Shown here: one piece after another, positions 21,033 through 31,622 of the stretch
Position numbering within the stretch: the stretch's first letter is position 1
Layout of the letters: each line of letters begins with the position of its first letter
NCBI GenBank assembly: GCA_947561395.2
Contig: OX387194.1
Location: forward strand, 25,077,536 to 25,141,535
DNA length: 64,000 nucleotides
Origin: Buxus sempervirens
Lineage: Eukaryota; Streptophyta; Magnoliopsida; Buxales; Buxaceae
Direction: 5' to 3'
Translations under genes and position numbers: made by a program
Notes under the pieces: generated by a model
Told to the model about the DNA's origin: nothing
What the model saw: the letters and a program-made list of their open reading frames with translations, nothing else
The model's database searches: none

Positions 21033-21950
21033 GTAATCATGACCTAAAAAAAATTACTGACTATAATTTGCATATTTTCCAAGGCCACTGATATTATTGT
21101 TGTTCTGTAATATATATATTGCTATTCAAAGGCGTCAAAATATAATTATAGAGCTCATAGAACTGATAGTTAAAAGCATCATTTCTTAACTATTGAACGA
21201 CATATGCTTAGAATTAAGTTTAATTTCCAAAATATTAGGATATCCCTCTTGGATATCCTTTTTAACAGAAAAATAAGGATTTGAATGGCTGCAAGAAGTA
21301 GATATGTAGAGGATCTTAGGAACAAAAAATCCATGGAAGATTGAGTTTGGGACTTGAGAGAACAATTGAATCAATTTTCAGTCACACAAATATTTCATGG
21401 GAAGGGGAATGGAAATAGATGATACGGCTGTTAATTGGTTCAATCTGAACCAAAAACCAAACAAACCAAACCAAAAAACTTGGTTCGTTTATTTATTTTT
21501 TCTCTAATTTGGTTGTATTATGAAAAGTGAAAAAACCAAACTATGTTGGTTTGGCTTATGATTAAGGCTTCCATTGAATCAAATGAAAATGAAAACTGAT
21601 TTGAATAAAAGCATGTATGTGAAAACTGGAAACCAAACCGAATTTTAAGAAGTATATTAAAACTAAAAACCAAACCAAGTAATCTGAAATAACAAACAAG
21701 CATGAAACTTTACATATTTGTATTTAGTTTAACATCATTTGGGACTTGGGAGAGGCTTTCTCTCCCAAATGATGTAGACATACCCTTTTGGTTGATCAGG
21801 TGGTCCTTTATTTTAATGTGTTATATTACAATATATAGTATCATAAATTGACATAGAAACTTAACCAAACTGAAGTAAAATTGCATTTGGTTCCCATTTA
21901 GTAATTTGTTTTGTATTTCAGTTTGATTTGGATTTTGCTTTTGTGTGTGT

Positions 21951-21984
<34 letters not shown>

Positions 21985-22664
21985 ATGTGTGTCTTTGTAT
22001 TTGAGTGATTGAGGAGGAATGGCATAATACGCAAGGAACTCCTGCATTTTCAGTCACTGGTAGTATCACCAAAATAGTCTCTTTCTCCATTTGTAGGTTG
22101 TAATTTTCACTTATTGCACTTCGACTGTGAAAATGGAAACTTAACAGTTATATGGGTTATTCAGTTAGAAGGGATGATTAAATCAGTAGTTCTTGAATCC
22201 ATGTCTGGATATTTTGTTCATTGTGATGAATTACCTTCTTCTTTATAGCTGGAAGATGATGTCTAGTGATACTTTAATATTAACTAGACTAGGTTTCTCT
22301 GTAACAAAGGGAGAAACCTTCTGCAAGGGATGAATAGAAACAACCCAAAAGCTATAATTCAAAATAAACAAAAGGGAAAAAAAGGGGAAGAAAAAACTAG
22401 AAGTTGATTTCGTACTATTGATTTGAAAATACTTCATTTATTGTAACTGCATCATCTTCTGCAGGGGGTAAGCCTTAGATGCAGTAAAATTCATAGTATA
22501 AAATTTAGAAATTCATGGCAGAGTAATTAAGGCAGATTGCATCCTAGAAACTCAAAACCAGAGCACATCACCCGAAAGTCACTGATCAATTAAGTCATTC
22601 AAAAGGTTTTCTACATCATTAACTTCTATGAATAAAATAACCACTACCTTACACCTAAAATTCA
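21033..22664. other. Unassigned AT-rich DNA with a GT microsatellite and an inverted repeat
   Basis: No gene seen. A perfect 13-bp inverted repeat (ACATCATTTGGGA / TCCCAAATGATGT) lies at 21732-21775. CCAAACCAAA-rich sequence (21440-21690) has no coding signature. A (GT)n run is at 21943-21988. Confidence 0.5.
21943..21988. repeat. (GT)n microsatellite
   Basis: GT dinucleotide run with one GGG interruption. It generates an artefactual HTHTHT reading frame on the reverse strand. Confidence 0.95.
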
Positions 22665-22910
22665 TGTGGTCATTGCTCCTTTGAACAGGAAATTTTAGTA
22701 TGAACAAGTATGGCATAAAGTTTAGTTTGTAATCGGTAAGGTAAGTGGTTTAATAATTTAAGATTATGAAAAATAAAAGATACAGCATGTGGTCCTTGCT
22801 CCTTTGAAAAGGAAATTTTGGTATCAACAAGTACGGCATAAAGTTTAGCTTGTGAACGGTAAGGTAAGTGGTTTAATACTTTAAGATTATGAAAAATAAA
22901 AGATATAGTT
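22665..22910. repeat. 123-bp tandem duplication
   Basis: Two adjacent copies (22665-22787 and 22788-22910) share GCTCCTTTGAA.AGGAAATTTT, GGCATAAAGTTTAG and GGTAAGTGGTTTAATA...AAATAAAAGATA with few mismatches. Confidence 0.9.
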
Positions 22911-24050
22911 TTCTTTCATGAGAGGAGTCTTTTGGTTTCTCAACTCTTGAGCTATCAACAAGTTGTTTAAGTTCTGATGAGTAATGATAAGAAGATAGCA
23001 ATATCATAATATATAGCAAAGATTGTGGATAACTAAATATTGCTTCTATCTTGGAGGAGGTCCATGGTGCCCATTTTGTAAAACAACCACCTATACAAAC
23101 CCCTTTGATCTTGCGAGGGTGGAAAGGATGGGAGGGAAGCACAATTGTGAAGGGAAGAAGGGATGAATATGCCCTCTATAAATAATTCAAAAAAGGAGCA
23201 GCAAACACGACGTTCACGTTCAAGTTCACGTTCAGGGCACCAAACATGATTATTAAGATAGTGTGCATCAATAAAAACATTTGACTCAAACAAGGGAGAG
23301 AACTCAAACTTGAGGCCGAGCACTTGGACACTAGGATTTCTTCTAAAACCGGTGGACGACCACTTCGTTGCAGATGCGCAACCGCTGCGCCGATAGACTC
23401 CGTCTGAACCAACTTCAAAGCCGAGACACTTCAGAAGAAGCTTCGGTTGAGTAATCTGAAGAGTTCTCCGTTTTCGCAGCAGAGGAAATGGTAATAGAAG
23501 AAGAGGAAAGAGGCCGGAATCAGAAATGGGAGGGAGATTTGGGAGAGATTCGGGGAAGACGAAGCCTACCACGGAGAAGACGAACCCTCTAAAAGCCCTC
23601 ACAAATGGATTGCATACCGCATCAATTCAGTTGTTTGGAATGTACATCGTGAAACACCTTCGATGGTCTTGGAATCATGGCCAACCCTCACCGGAACACG
23701 GCTAAAAAATCAAGACGTTATTGCTGCTAAGCTGTCGGCAACTGCTATTTCTTAGACCTCTGTTGGCTTCCTATGCTTCCACCAGGGCCTTCTTCCAGTT
23801 GATTGTTGATGTTGAAATACAACGACGAAGCTTTCAGTTTGTTTGGTGCAAGTAAATGATCAAACTGGTTGATTGTCCTCCATTTTCGCAGCAGAGGGAA
23901 TGGTAATAGAAGAAGAGAGAAGAGGCCAGAATCAGAAATGGGAGGGAGTTTTGGGAGAGATTCTGGGAGAAGACGATTTTGGGCTGTCGGCAATTTCAAA
24001 ATTTAAATTTAAAATGAAAAGTTTAAACAGCCGGAACGGAAGCTGCCGTT
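22911..24050 (-). other. Possible promoter/5'-end duplication, no supported gene
   Basis: The reverse strand at 23602-23033 is open for 189 codons, but its composition (Pro/Leu/Ser-rich start, then no known domain) does not identify it. A ~100-bp segment (23468-23570) reappears in direct orientation at 23879-23980 (TTTCGCAGCAGAGG...GGTAATAGAAGAAGAG), so the same 5'-UTR/leader-like sequence occurs twice ~410 bp apart. It could be a duplicated first exon of an unknown gene. Confidence 0.3.
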
Positions 24051-24452
24051 AATGTTTGGCCAAAGATCCGTTCGTTTGGCATATGCAAGAGTCGACCACG
24101 TGGCGCAATCAAGGGAGCGCTCCATCTATAATTCCAGATCCCAGATCCACAGTCCGCAATCCGCACTAAATGCGTTATATTTTTTTGTAGTTAAAGAAAC
24201 TGGAAAAGATAATGGTGGGTTAAGATGCAATAATACAAATTGCTTTTAAATAATTTCAAAATAATCTTCATGCCATAATTATTTCAGAAACAATGTTTTT
24301 CATACCTTAACAAAGACGGTAATGTGTTAAAACTAAACATAGTTCTCTCATTATAATGGTGGGTTAAGATGCAACTGTTAGAACAACCTTTTTCCAACAA
24401 CGCCTTGAAGTTCCTTCCAAGAAATATGCGTGTCAGCATCTAAGACACCAAC

Positions 24453-24596
24453 CCAAACGTGTTTCGATCTGATAGCGGCACGCATCTTTACCTATTCAAA
24501 CATCCAATAAATGTTGGGATGATCCAAACGTGTTGAAACACTGATGGCGGCACTCATCTTTACCTATTCAAACATCCAATAAATGCGGGGACGATA
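24453..24596. repeat. 72-bp tandem duplication
   Basis: CCAAACGTGTT ... ATCTTTACCTATTCAAACAT is repeated at a 72-bp offset (copies from ~24453 and ~24525). Confidence 0.85.
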
Positions 24597-24689
24597 CCGT
24601 CATGCGCAATCGGCAGAAGCGAACGACGCATGCACCGAATCTCCCTAGCAAAAGAACCACCGCCAGGTGGTCTGTAACTAAGCATATTA

Positions 24690-25560
24690 TTTTACTAATA
24701 AATATAATATAGTTTGAATTTGAATCGGTGTCTGTAATTGCAGAATTTAATAATATATTAACTAAACGACAAAAATCAAATATCGATTAAAATCAGACTA
24801 CTCAAGCTAATTTTCGGATAAAAGGTCAAAAAAAAAAGGCTGCGCATTTATTTCATTGAAGTATTTAATTTTAATAATTAAGAAACAATAATTTTTTACT
24901 AAAATATTTAGAAATGAGTGTAATGTTAAAGGTCAAAACAAACTACGCATTTAATGTGTTTGTTCAACATTCAATTTTCATAATCAAAAAACAGTAATTT
25001 TTTACTAATATAATACAGTTTTTTGTAATAATTTTAAAAAGGCTGCGCATTTAATGCCTTTGTTCAAGTATTTAATTTTAATAATTAAGAAACAATAATT
25101 TTTACTAAAATATTTAGAAATGAGTGTAATGTTAAAAGAAAAAAAACCTGATGTTCAACATTCAATTTTCATAATCAAAAAACAGTTCATTACCAAAAAA
25201 AAAATAATAATCAAAAAACAGTTGCCTACCAAAAACAATAATCAAAAAACAGTTGACTACCAAAAAACATAATCAAAAAACAGTTGTCTTCAAAAAAAAA
25301 ATCAAAAAACAATAAGAAAAGGAAAGGAGGTGACCCGTGCGTGGGTCGTGGGAGTAAGGAAAGGGAAGGAGCGTAATGTTAAGGGCCAGTAATTTTTTAC
25401 TAATATAATATAATTTGAATCGGTGTCCGTAATTTACAGAATTTAATAATATATTGACTAAACGACAAAAATCAAACATTTTGTTTGGTGTGATTCCTAC
25501 TTTTATAAGTGTAATAGATAATAGATAATAGATAATAGATAAATAGATATATCACGACAC
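24690..25560. repeat. Nested direct repeats in AT-rich DNA
   Basis: A ~93-bp sequence (TAATATAATAT..TTTGAAT, TCGGTGTC.GTAATT, ACTAAACGACAAAAATCAAA) occurs at 24692-24785 and 25391-25483. Between them a ~98-bp sequence (AAGGCTGCGCATTTA ... GAAATGAGTGTAATGTTAAA) occurs at 24837-24930 and 25040-25137. Short ATAATCAAAAAACAGTTG words repeat at 25170-25310, and a GATAATA microsatellite lies at 25510-25545. No gene. Confidence 0.8.
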
Positions 25561-25679
25561 GTGGTAGCGGGGCAATTTTAAACCTCCCATCAACCCGCCC
25601 GAACCCTAACCCTTTGGGTTGACTCGTCTATTACTTAGATTGGGTTTACGTTGATGTTTGTCCTAACCTGCCTGACCGT

Positions 25680-25770
25680 CAACCCCAATTGAACCAGTCA
25701 ACCCATTGGGTACTCGACAATATACCCCAATTGAACCTATCAACCCATTGGGTACTTGACAATATACATT
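25680..25770. repeat. 45-bp tandem duplication
   Basis: CCCCAATTGAACC..TCAACC CATTGGGTACT.GACAATATA occurs twice in a row. Confidence 0.9.
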
Positions 25771-26364
25771 TTTTTTCCTTATAAGCGTTATATATATTAT
25801 TAATAAAGAAAAGAGGGGGAATATTCCCTCCAGATTCTTGCCCCTTTTCTTTTTCCAAACATTGCCCTCCACAAATAAAATAATCCCCCACTCTTTTAAA
25901 TGTGTTGTAACCATTTCAAGCTGCTTATTTAAGTGAGCCCACATTTTCTACACGCATAATTCGTGCAACCCCCTAGTAAACTATTAATTAAACTAACACA
26001 TAAATTAAAAAAAAGGGGGAAATTACCATACACTATGTCTTTTAAAACATTATTCCAAGATTCACTACTTTCACAACCAATTGCCAAGTTTATACTGGTT
26101 CTATAAACAAAATAACATAATGCCCTATTGCATATGTTAGAAGACACAAAAAAATGCCCCTTTTGCCCCAGGTTTATAACTCACAAACCTAGCTCTTATA
26201 CTTTAGGGTGGTTCATACAATAAATAACCTTCCAACGAACCAATCTCTTTTTAAAAACCCAACTCTTTCATTCTTCTTCAACCTTTATTTGATGCTGTGA
26301 CCCCTCTTGATTGCCATGTCTTCTTTCTATACTGAAACAACACAATTCCATGGCTTGTGATACC

Positions 26365-26426
26365 ATCACTAATATGAACCATACAACAATGTTTAATCAC
26401 TAATATGAACCATACAACAATGTTTA
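26365..26426. repeat. 31-bp tandem duplication
   Basis: ATCACTAATATGAACCATAC...AATGTTTA occurs twice in succession inside the MULE-like element. Confidence 0.9.
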
Positions 26427-27514
26427 GTTCAATGACAGTGATTAGAATTCAACTAAATGATAATCTTAAGAATTTCTTGATTGACTAAGCCTCTCTCCCA
26501 CGCCCTAGTGAAAAGGAAAATTCCCGTCATGTACTCTCCTTGTTTCTCCCCACCGTACACAAAGTGGAAAACCTGAATCTAGAAATACCCGTTACGAAAA
26601 TATCATAAACCTGCAACTTTATTAGGATTATATTTGAGATTGAGATCGTTTTAATTCTTGTTCCTCTAGTAAATGAAAATTTTATTGGTTAAGAAATGAA
26701 ATAGAAAAGATTAGAGATGGTTAGATGAGATACTGATTGCAATACCTGAATTGGGTTGTTCAATCTAATACCATTGAATTTAGAAAAAGATGATGGAAGA
26801 AGGAATGGGGAAGGCTGTTTTTGCTACACCACCACTAGTCTCGCGGTGTTTTCTTATTCTGTTCCACTTACTCTATTTTGCTTTGTTGAGTTACATGACT
26901 TAGTTTTGAGCTTGAGTTATTCACAAAAGGGGGCTTTCTTTTTCTGCCTCATATTTTTTCTTGGGGATTGTAAGCACCCAAATTTTGATCAAACCAAAAA
27001 ATGTGCTAAAAGATAGCAAAACAGATCAAAATGCTAAAGAACAAAAATTGGCCTTTTGATCAGGTGCAAATCCACCGACATACTTCTTCCTAATGATTAG
27101 GAAATTCCGACATGATTCTAACGCAACTGAGTTTGCTCAGATCGGGGTTCGGATGAAGAAGATATATGCCGGTCAAACTTGAGGGGTAGCAGAAATTGAC
27201 TTTCTGTTAAACCCCAGATCAGCTACTTAACCATATCCCAATGGATAGAGGGCTCCGATACAATTTTAACACAACTGAGTTTGCCAGAATCGGAGACCAG
27301 ATGATGAAGATATGAGCAGTTGAAGTTTCCGGGCAGTAATGCCAGAAACTGCACACTTGGCAAAAGAGCAGAAAAATATCTCAAGGGTGAATCCGTGAAT
27401 ATCAAAAATGTTAAAAAGATCTCAGGGACGAATTTGTAAATATTCAGGGGAAAATCCATAAATAATCCAAAAATCAAGATAATATCTCAGGGGCAAATCA
27501 GGAAAAATCTCAGA

Positions 27515-27758
27515 ATAACCGGAATTAATTTTCAGTTATACACAAAATGTGTATAACCAGAATCCAATTTCGGTTCATAAAGTGAAAATCCAGATTTGTC
27601 TGACAGATTTCCCAACAAAATCTCAGATTTCTCATGATTGTATGTCGGAAAAGGGCGTAACCGGAATTTTATTTCGGTTACATATAAACTTAGTATAACT
27701 GGAATTGAATTTCGGTTATACTAGTTTTTCTTCATAACCGGGATACAATTATGGTTAT
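27515..27758. repeat. Promoter-proximal palindrome array (ATAACCG/CGGTTAT)
   Basis: Five palindromic units at 27515-27539, 27553-27577, 27657-27681 (GTAACCG...CGGTTAC), 27694-27720 (TATAACTG...CGGTTATA) and 27734-27758 (ATAACCG...GGTTAT), with inner arms AAT and ATT. The last ends 12 bp before the TATA box. Confidence 0.85.
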
Positions 27759-27769
27759 TCTTTTTCGTC

Positions 27770-27777
27770 TATAAAAG
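27770..27777 (+). promoter_or_regulatory. LTR TATA box (26969-32653 copy)
   Basis: TATAAAAG followed by CTGCTCAGCAGCTC. A splice donor (CCAAG/GTAAGC) follows 275 bp later at 28045, as in the other family-A copies. Confidence 0.65.
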
Positions 27778-30045
27778 CTGCTCAGCAGCTCATTTGAAAG
27801 GGGTTAGCCATTTTTAGCCTTTAAAGCTCTCCTACCCCTGCTAGGCCACTCCTCCTTTACATCCTCATCCACTCAACCAAGCCCAAACCACATCCTATCC
27901 CCTCTCAAGCCCTTCCCTTCTTATTCCTCTTGACTTGAAACCAACGAAGGAGATTTGGAGGTGGAGCTAAGAAGAAGGCTCCAAGGTGCTATCCAAGCCT
28001 TCAAGGGGTTTCCACACACCTCCAATACAATTTCTAACCCCAAGGTAAGCATTCCTATTGGGTTTTATTTCACATATATGAAAATGGGCATATTTTAAGC
28101 ATTTGAGGGTATTAGTGTTCTTTCCATGCTATTTCCCTTCTTGGATAATGTCTTCTCTTGTTCTTGTGAGACATGGGAAAAAATCACCGGAGTGATCATC
28201 CCTCCGTCAACACACGGGCTCAACGCAAAAGTGGGAGAGTCGCCACCATTCATGATTTTGGGGTGAGAATGGACACCAAAAGATTCAAAAGTAGGCAAAA
28301 AGAGCCAAAAGAAACATTCTAGGATAAAAATAACCCTACTTGAAAATCAAATCCAGAGATGGGTAAGGGGATTAGATTATGAACGGGGGAAGGTGTTAGG
28401 CACCCCCATTCATCCACACGAAGTGGTTGCCAAGTGTATGTTCATGCTAAAAAGAAAATAAGAAGCTTGCTAAAAATCATGAAAAAGCCTTAAAAAAGGA
28501 ACAAGTGTATGATATATTCACATGAAGATCCAAATGGATTTTAGATCTTCTCTTATGTCCATATCACTTCTGGAGTATTTCAAAAGATGGAAATCAAAGT
28601 AAAAGTGGCCAAAACCAAGTTGAGGCAAATCCGGGAATTTTGGTAAAAAGTAAGGTCCTTTGTCTTGAAATCATTCAAATCCAATTTCAAATTGATTCAA
28701 ACCAACTCTATTTGAAAGATTATGATAAATAAGGAGCTCATGCAAAATCTCAAGTTAATCCGATAAAAATCCTAGGAGTTATGCTCCTTTGAAGTTGCTG
28801 TTGGGGATTTTTAAAAGTGGTAAGTGGGCAACTTTGGAAAATTGTCTAGAAAAATCCACTACATAAAAGCCCACCAAATTTGGTGTGATTGAAGTTTGTA
28901 TGGCCATCTTTCCATAGAAACTAGCCTCATACAAAAATCCCTTCGGATGTGCCTTGGGTGGTCTCCCGAACAGGCCCCGAAGATCACAGATTTACCCAGA
29001 AAAGTACAAATGAACAGTTCTGAGTAAATCGGCTACCAATAATTCAAATGGAATCCAAAAATTATGAAACCAACTGGATTTGAAAATAGACTCAAAAAGG
29101 AGTACTCAGAAATAAAAATCACTCGAATCGGAATTAAAACGAACACATGGCGGTCCGTCGAAGTGACAAGTTCTGTACTTGAACCTGAACTGTCCACTCA
29201 ACTTCGACAGAGAGGTGTCAAAAATCCGCTAGATGAAAATTCATGAACTTTGGTAGACATAAACTATACAGCCTCACCTTTCCAACGGTTCTGGAATCAC
29301 CCCAAAATTCATCCGGATGATGAAGTTATGGGCGTCCGAAGTAAGGGTACAGGTGCTGTCAAGTTAAGCCACTTTTGAAGAAAATCAAATCCGAAAATTA
29401 ATAAAATGTGTGTGATCTGTGTGAGATGAATCCAAAACCTTTGAAAAACATTTTAAAATACTCCAGAATTTGATTGAGGCCATTTATTGGAGATTTATCA
29501 CAATGAATGTAATAAATCCCCAAATGTGAGCCTATTCACCAAAAAAGTGTAATATGTGTGCAAAAGTGAAAAACCAAGCAAGATCAATACAACATGCATA
29601 TAGATTCAATAAAATAGGTTCTAGCATAGCCTAGGGTTCCGTTCCATTATCGTTTCCCTCTGTTCTCTTTAAGATAATCAAGGGTACTTTGAATATGGAA
29701 CGGTTTACAATCAATCAAAAAGGCCTTATGCTACATGGGTTCTAGCACTAGGGTCAATCCCCAGTCTCGTTTCTCCTAGATCCGCCTTCACGTTTTACGG
29801 CTAGGGGAGTCTTGAGATACTTTGAGCTGGGGAAGGATTTCCACACATACAAACAAGGCTTTACACTACAGAAAGGTAGAAGAAGAGATCTAGATCTAGG
29901 AATGTAAAGACAAAATAAAAAGAAAAGTTGAGGCTTACCTGAGTTCTGGAGGCGATTCTGCAGCGGTTTTCTTCTTCTCTTGGAGTTCTTCTTTGCGAGA
30001 ATTCAAAACAAGAGTTGTGTGCCATTTGCTTAAGGAGGAGTCTCC

Positions 30046-30053
30046 TATTTATA
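30046..30053 (-). promoter_or_regulatory. LTR TATA box (28165-30943 copy)
   Basis: Reverse-strand TATAAATAGGAGACTCC context, 168 bp downstream of the palindrome array. Confidence 0.6.
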
Positions 30054-30220
30054 GGCAAAGGTTAAGGTTAGGGTTGGTGAGAATGGTAGACACAACATAA
30101 TGTCTATAGCCCACCAACCTTAACCCTAAGGCTCTTTCCGAGATTTCCCCTCATTTAATGAGGGATATGATGGTAAAAGTGAAAAGCTCTCGGAAAACCC
30201 TAATTTTGAGCAAAACTAGC

Positions 30221-30369
30221 GTATCCGGCATGTCAGGCCGGATACACAAGTACCTTAATGTATCCGGTCTATGATGCCGGATACACTGAGGTCTACTTGT
30301 ATCCGACATTGTCCACCGGATACAAAGAAGGACACACACTTGTATCCGGCCTGAGTTGCCGGATACAAG
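30221..30369. repeat. Four tandem palindromes (GTATCCGG/CCGGATAC)
   Basis: Units at 30221-30245, 30259-30285, 30297-30325 and 30339-30369. Arms run 8 to 12 bp (the last is CTTGTATCCGGC / GCCGGATACAAG). Loops differ in sequence while arms are kept. Confidence 0.92.
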
Positions 30370-30407
30370 GAAAAAAGCCTTTTTTTCGAATTTTAACACA
30401 GGCAATA

Positions 30408-30487
30408 CTTATTTACATGTAATATCGTTTAAGTAAATGTCCTCGTATTTTTTAATCTCCATTTACTTAAGATATTACATGTAAATA
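30408..30487. mobile_element. 80-bp foldback (long inverted repeat)
   Basis: Arms of ~31 bp: CTTATTTACATGTAATATC..TTAAGTAAATG and its reverse complement, differing only by a 2-nt indel, around a ~20-bp spacer. A C13 run follows at 30496-30509. It may be a MITE or foldback relic inside the nested LTR; no clear target duplication read. Confidence 0.75.
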
Positions 30488-31490
30488 AGCAAACACCCCC
30501 CCCCCCCCCATTTGAATCCATTAAAAATAGTTCCAGACCCAAATTCCAAGTGAATAAAAAGTCAACTTTCCAGTTCTAGGCAAAATTCCGATTTTTCAGG
30601 TCTGGAAAAAAGGTTCAATATGTTAAAACCCTGGTATTCGTCAAGATTTAAAATCTCAAAAAATTCATTTATGCAATAACATTGCTAAAAACCTGATTAC
30701 CGGGAAAAATTATCTTGAAATCTTGCTTTAAAAAATATTTCATTTTCTGGGGTCAAAAGTCAACAAAATTCAACCGGAAAAAGTTTGACTATGCACAAAA
30801 GATAGAATTTGGGTCTTTCCTTTACGGCTTTGGATTCAAATGGGTTAAGTATCTCAAACCTAATGCAAAGAATTGAAAATTCCAACAAAATATTTCTCTC
30901 CTTCAAGATTTATCAAAAATCGTGCAATTTTGGGGTGTCTACAGTTCTTGAGCTCCATCTTCTTCTCCTCCTTTGGTGGTTAAACTCCTATGGAACGGGG
31001 AGTCGGCTCGGCCAATAAAGAGAGAGGGTGAGAGACCGTCTACCACGGATTAAGGATGGTCTTCAAGGCATATGCCCTTGTGAAGCTTCCTTAGTTTGTT
31101 TATTATTCAAATATGGGGAGCATGTTCCCCTCCTTTGCTTAAGTCCCTTGTACCCCATAAATCCCCTTCGCATCCTTTCTTTTAATGGTTTCACTTCCTA
31201 TTGCATGCTTGCTATTTCTTTATGTTTTGTACGATATAAAGCATGTGTGCCTAGGTAGGATTTTTTACATGAATGCCTTGAAAAGCATGATCCCTTCCCC
31301 CCTTTGATTCCTAAAAGTCCCAAAAAGTGGTCTAAAGAGGCCTCTCCCCTTTGCCTGAACTATTGTGGGCCCACACAGGCCCTAGCATACACTGAAAACC
31401 TCGAGAAATCATTCCCCCATAAAAAAAAGCCCAGAAACGTATTTTTTGTGCTTGCCCGAACACACAGGTCGGGCAAGCCTGTTTTCTCAC

Positions 31491-31622
31491 TTGACTGAAA
31501 TTCAATTTCGGTTAAGTTATATACTGTATGACTGAAATTAGGTTAAGTGTGTATACTGCATGACCGAAATATAATTTCGGTCATACTGTATACTGGTGTA
31601 ACTGAGATTGAATTTCGGTTAC
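31491..31622. repeat. Palindrome zone II of the 26969-32653 LTR (CCGAAAT/ATTTCGG)
   Basis: Units at 31491-31515, 31561-31583 (TGACCGAAAT / ATTTCGGTCA, perfect 10-bp arms) and 31598-31622 (GTAACTGA / TTCGGTTAC), plus a partial one at ~31531-31547. The motif matches the promoter-proximal array of the same copy (27515-27758). Confidence 0.85.

Larger units (their letters stand above)
28165..30943 (-). mobile_element. Third LTR family (TGTAGACACC), nested solo LTR, reverse strand
   Basis: Exact duplication GTTCT flanks it (28160-28164 and 30944-30948). On the reverse strand it begins TGTAGACACCCC and ends CATGTCTCACA, a common plant LTR terminus. It is 2779 bp with no coding domain. On the reverse strand it has a palindrome array (30369-30221), TATA (30053-30046) and a splice-donor-like CAG/GTAAGC (29938). 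The 3' part contains the GAGTCGCCACC and GGTGTTAGGCACCCC words often seen in plant LTR elements (28232, 28395). Confidence 0.85.

Noticed and set aside
21821..22090. Reverse-strand frame with an HTHTHT stretch
   Set aside because: Translation of a (GT)n microsatellite.
28165..30943. Joining 26969-28164 and 30944-32653 as two separate LTRs of one element
   Set aside because: The exact GTTCT duplication and terminal TG/CA show that the middle segment is an insertion splitting one LTR.
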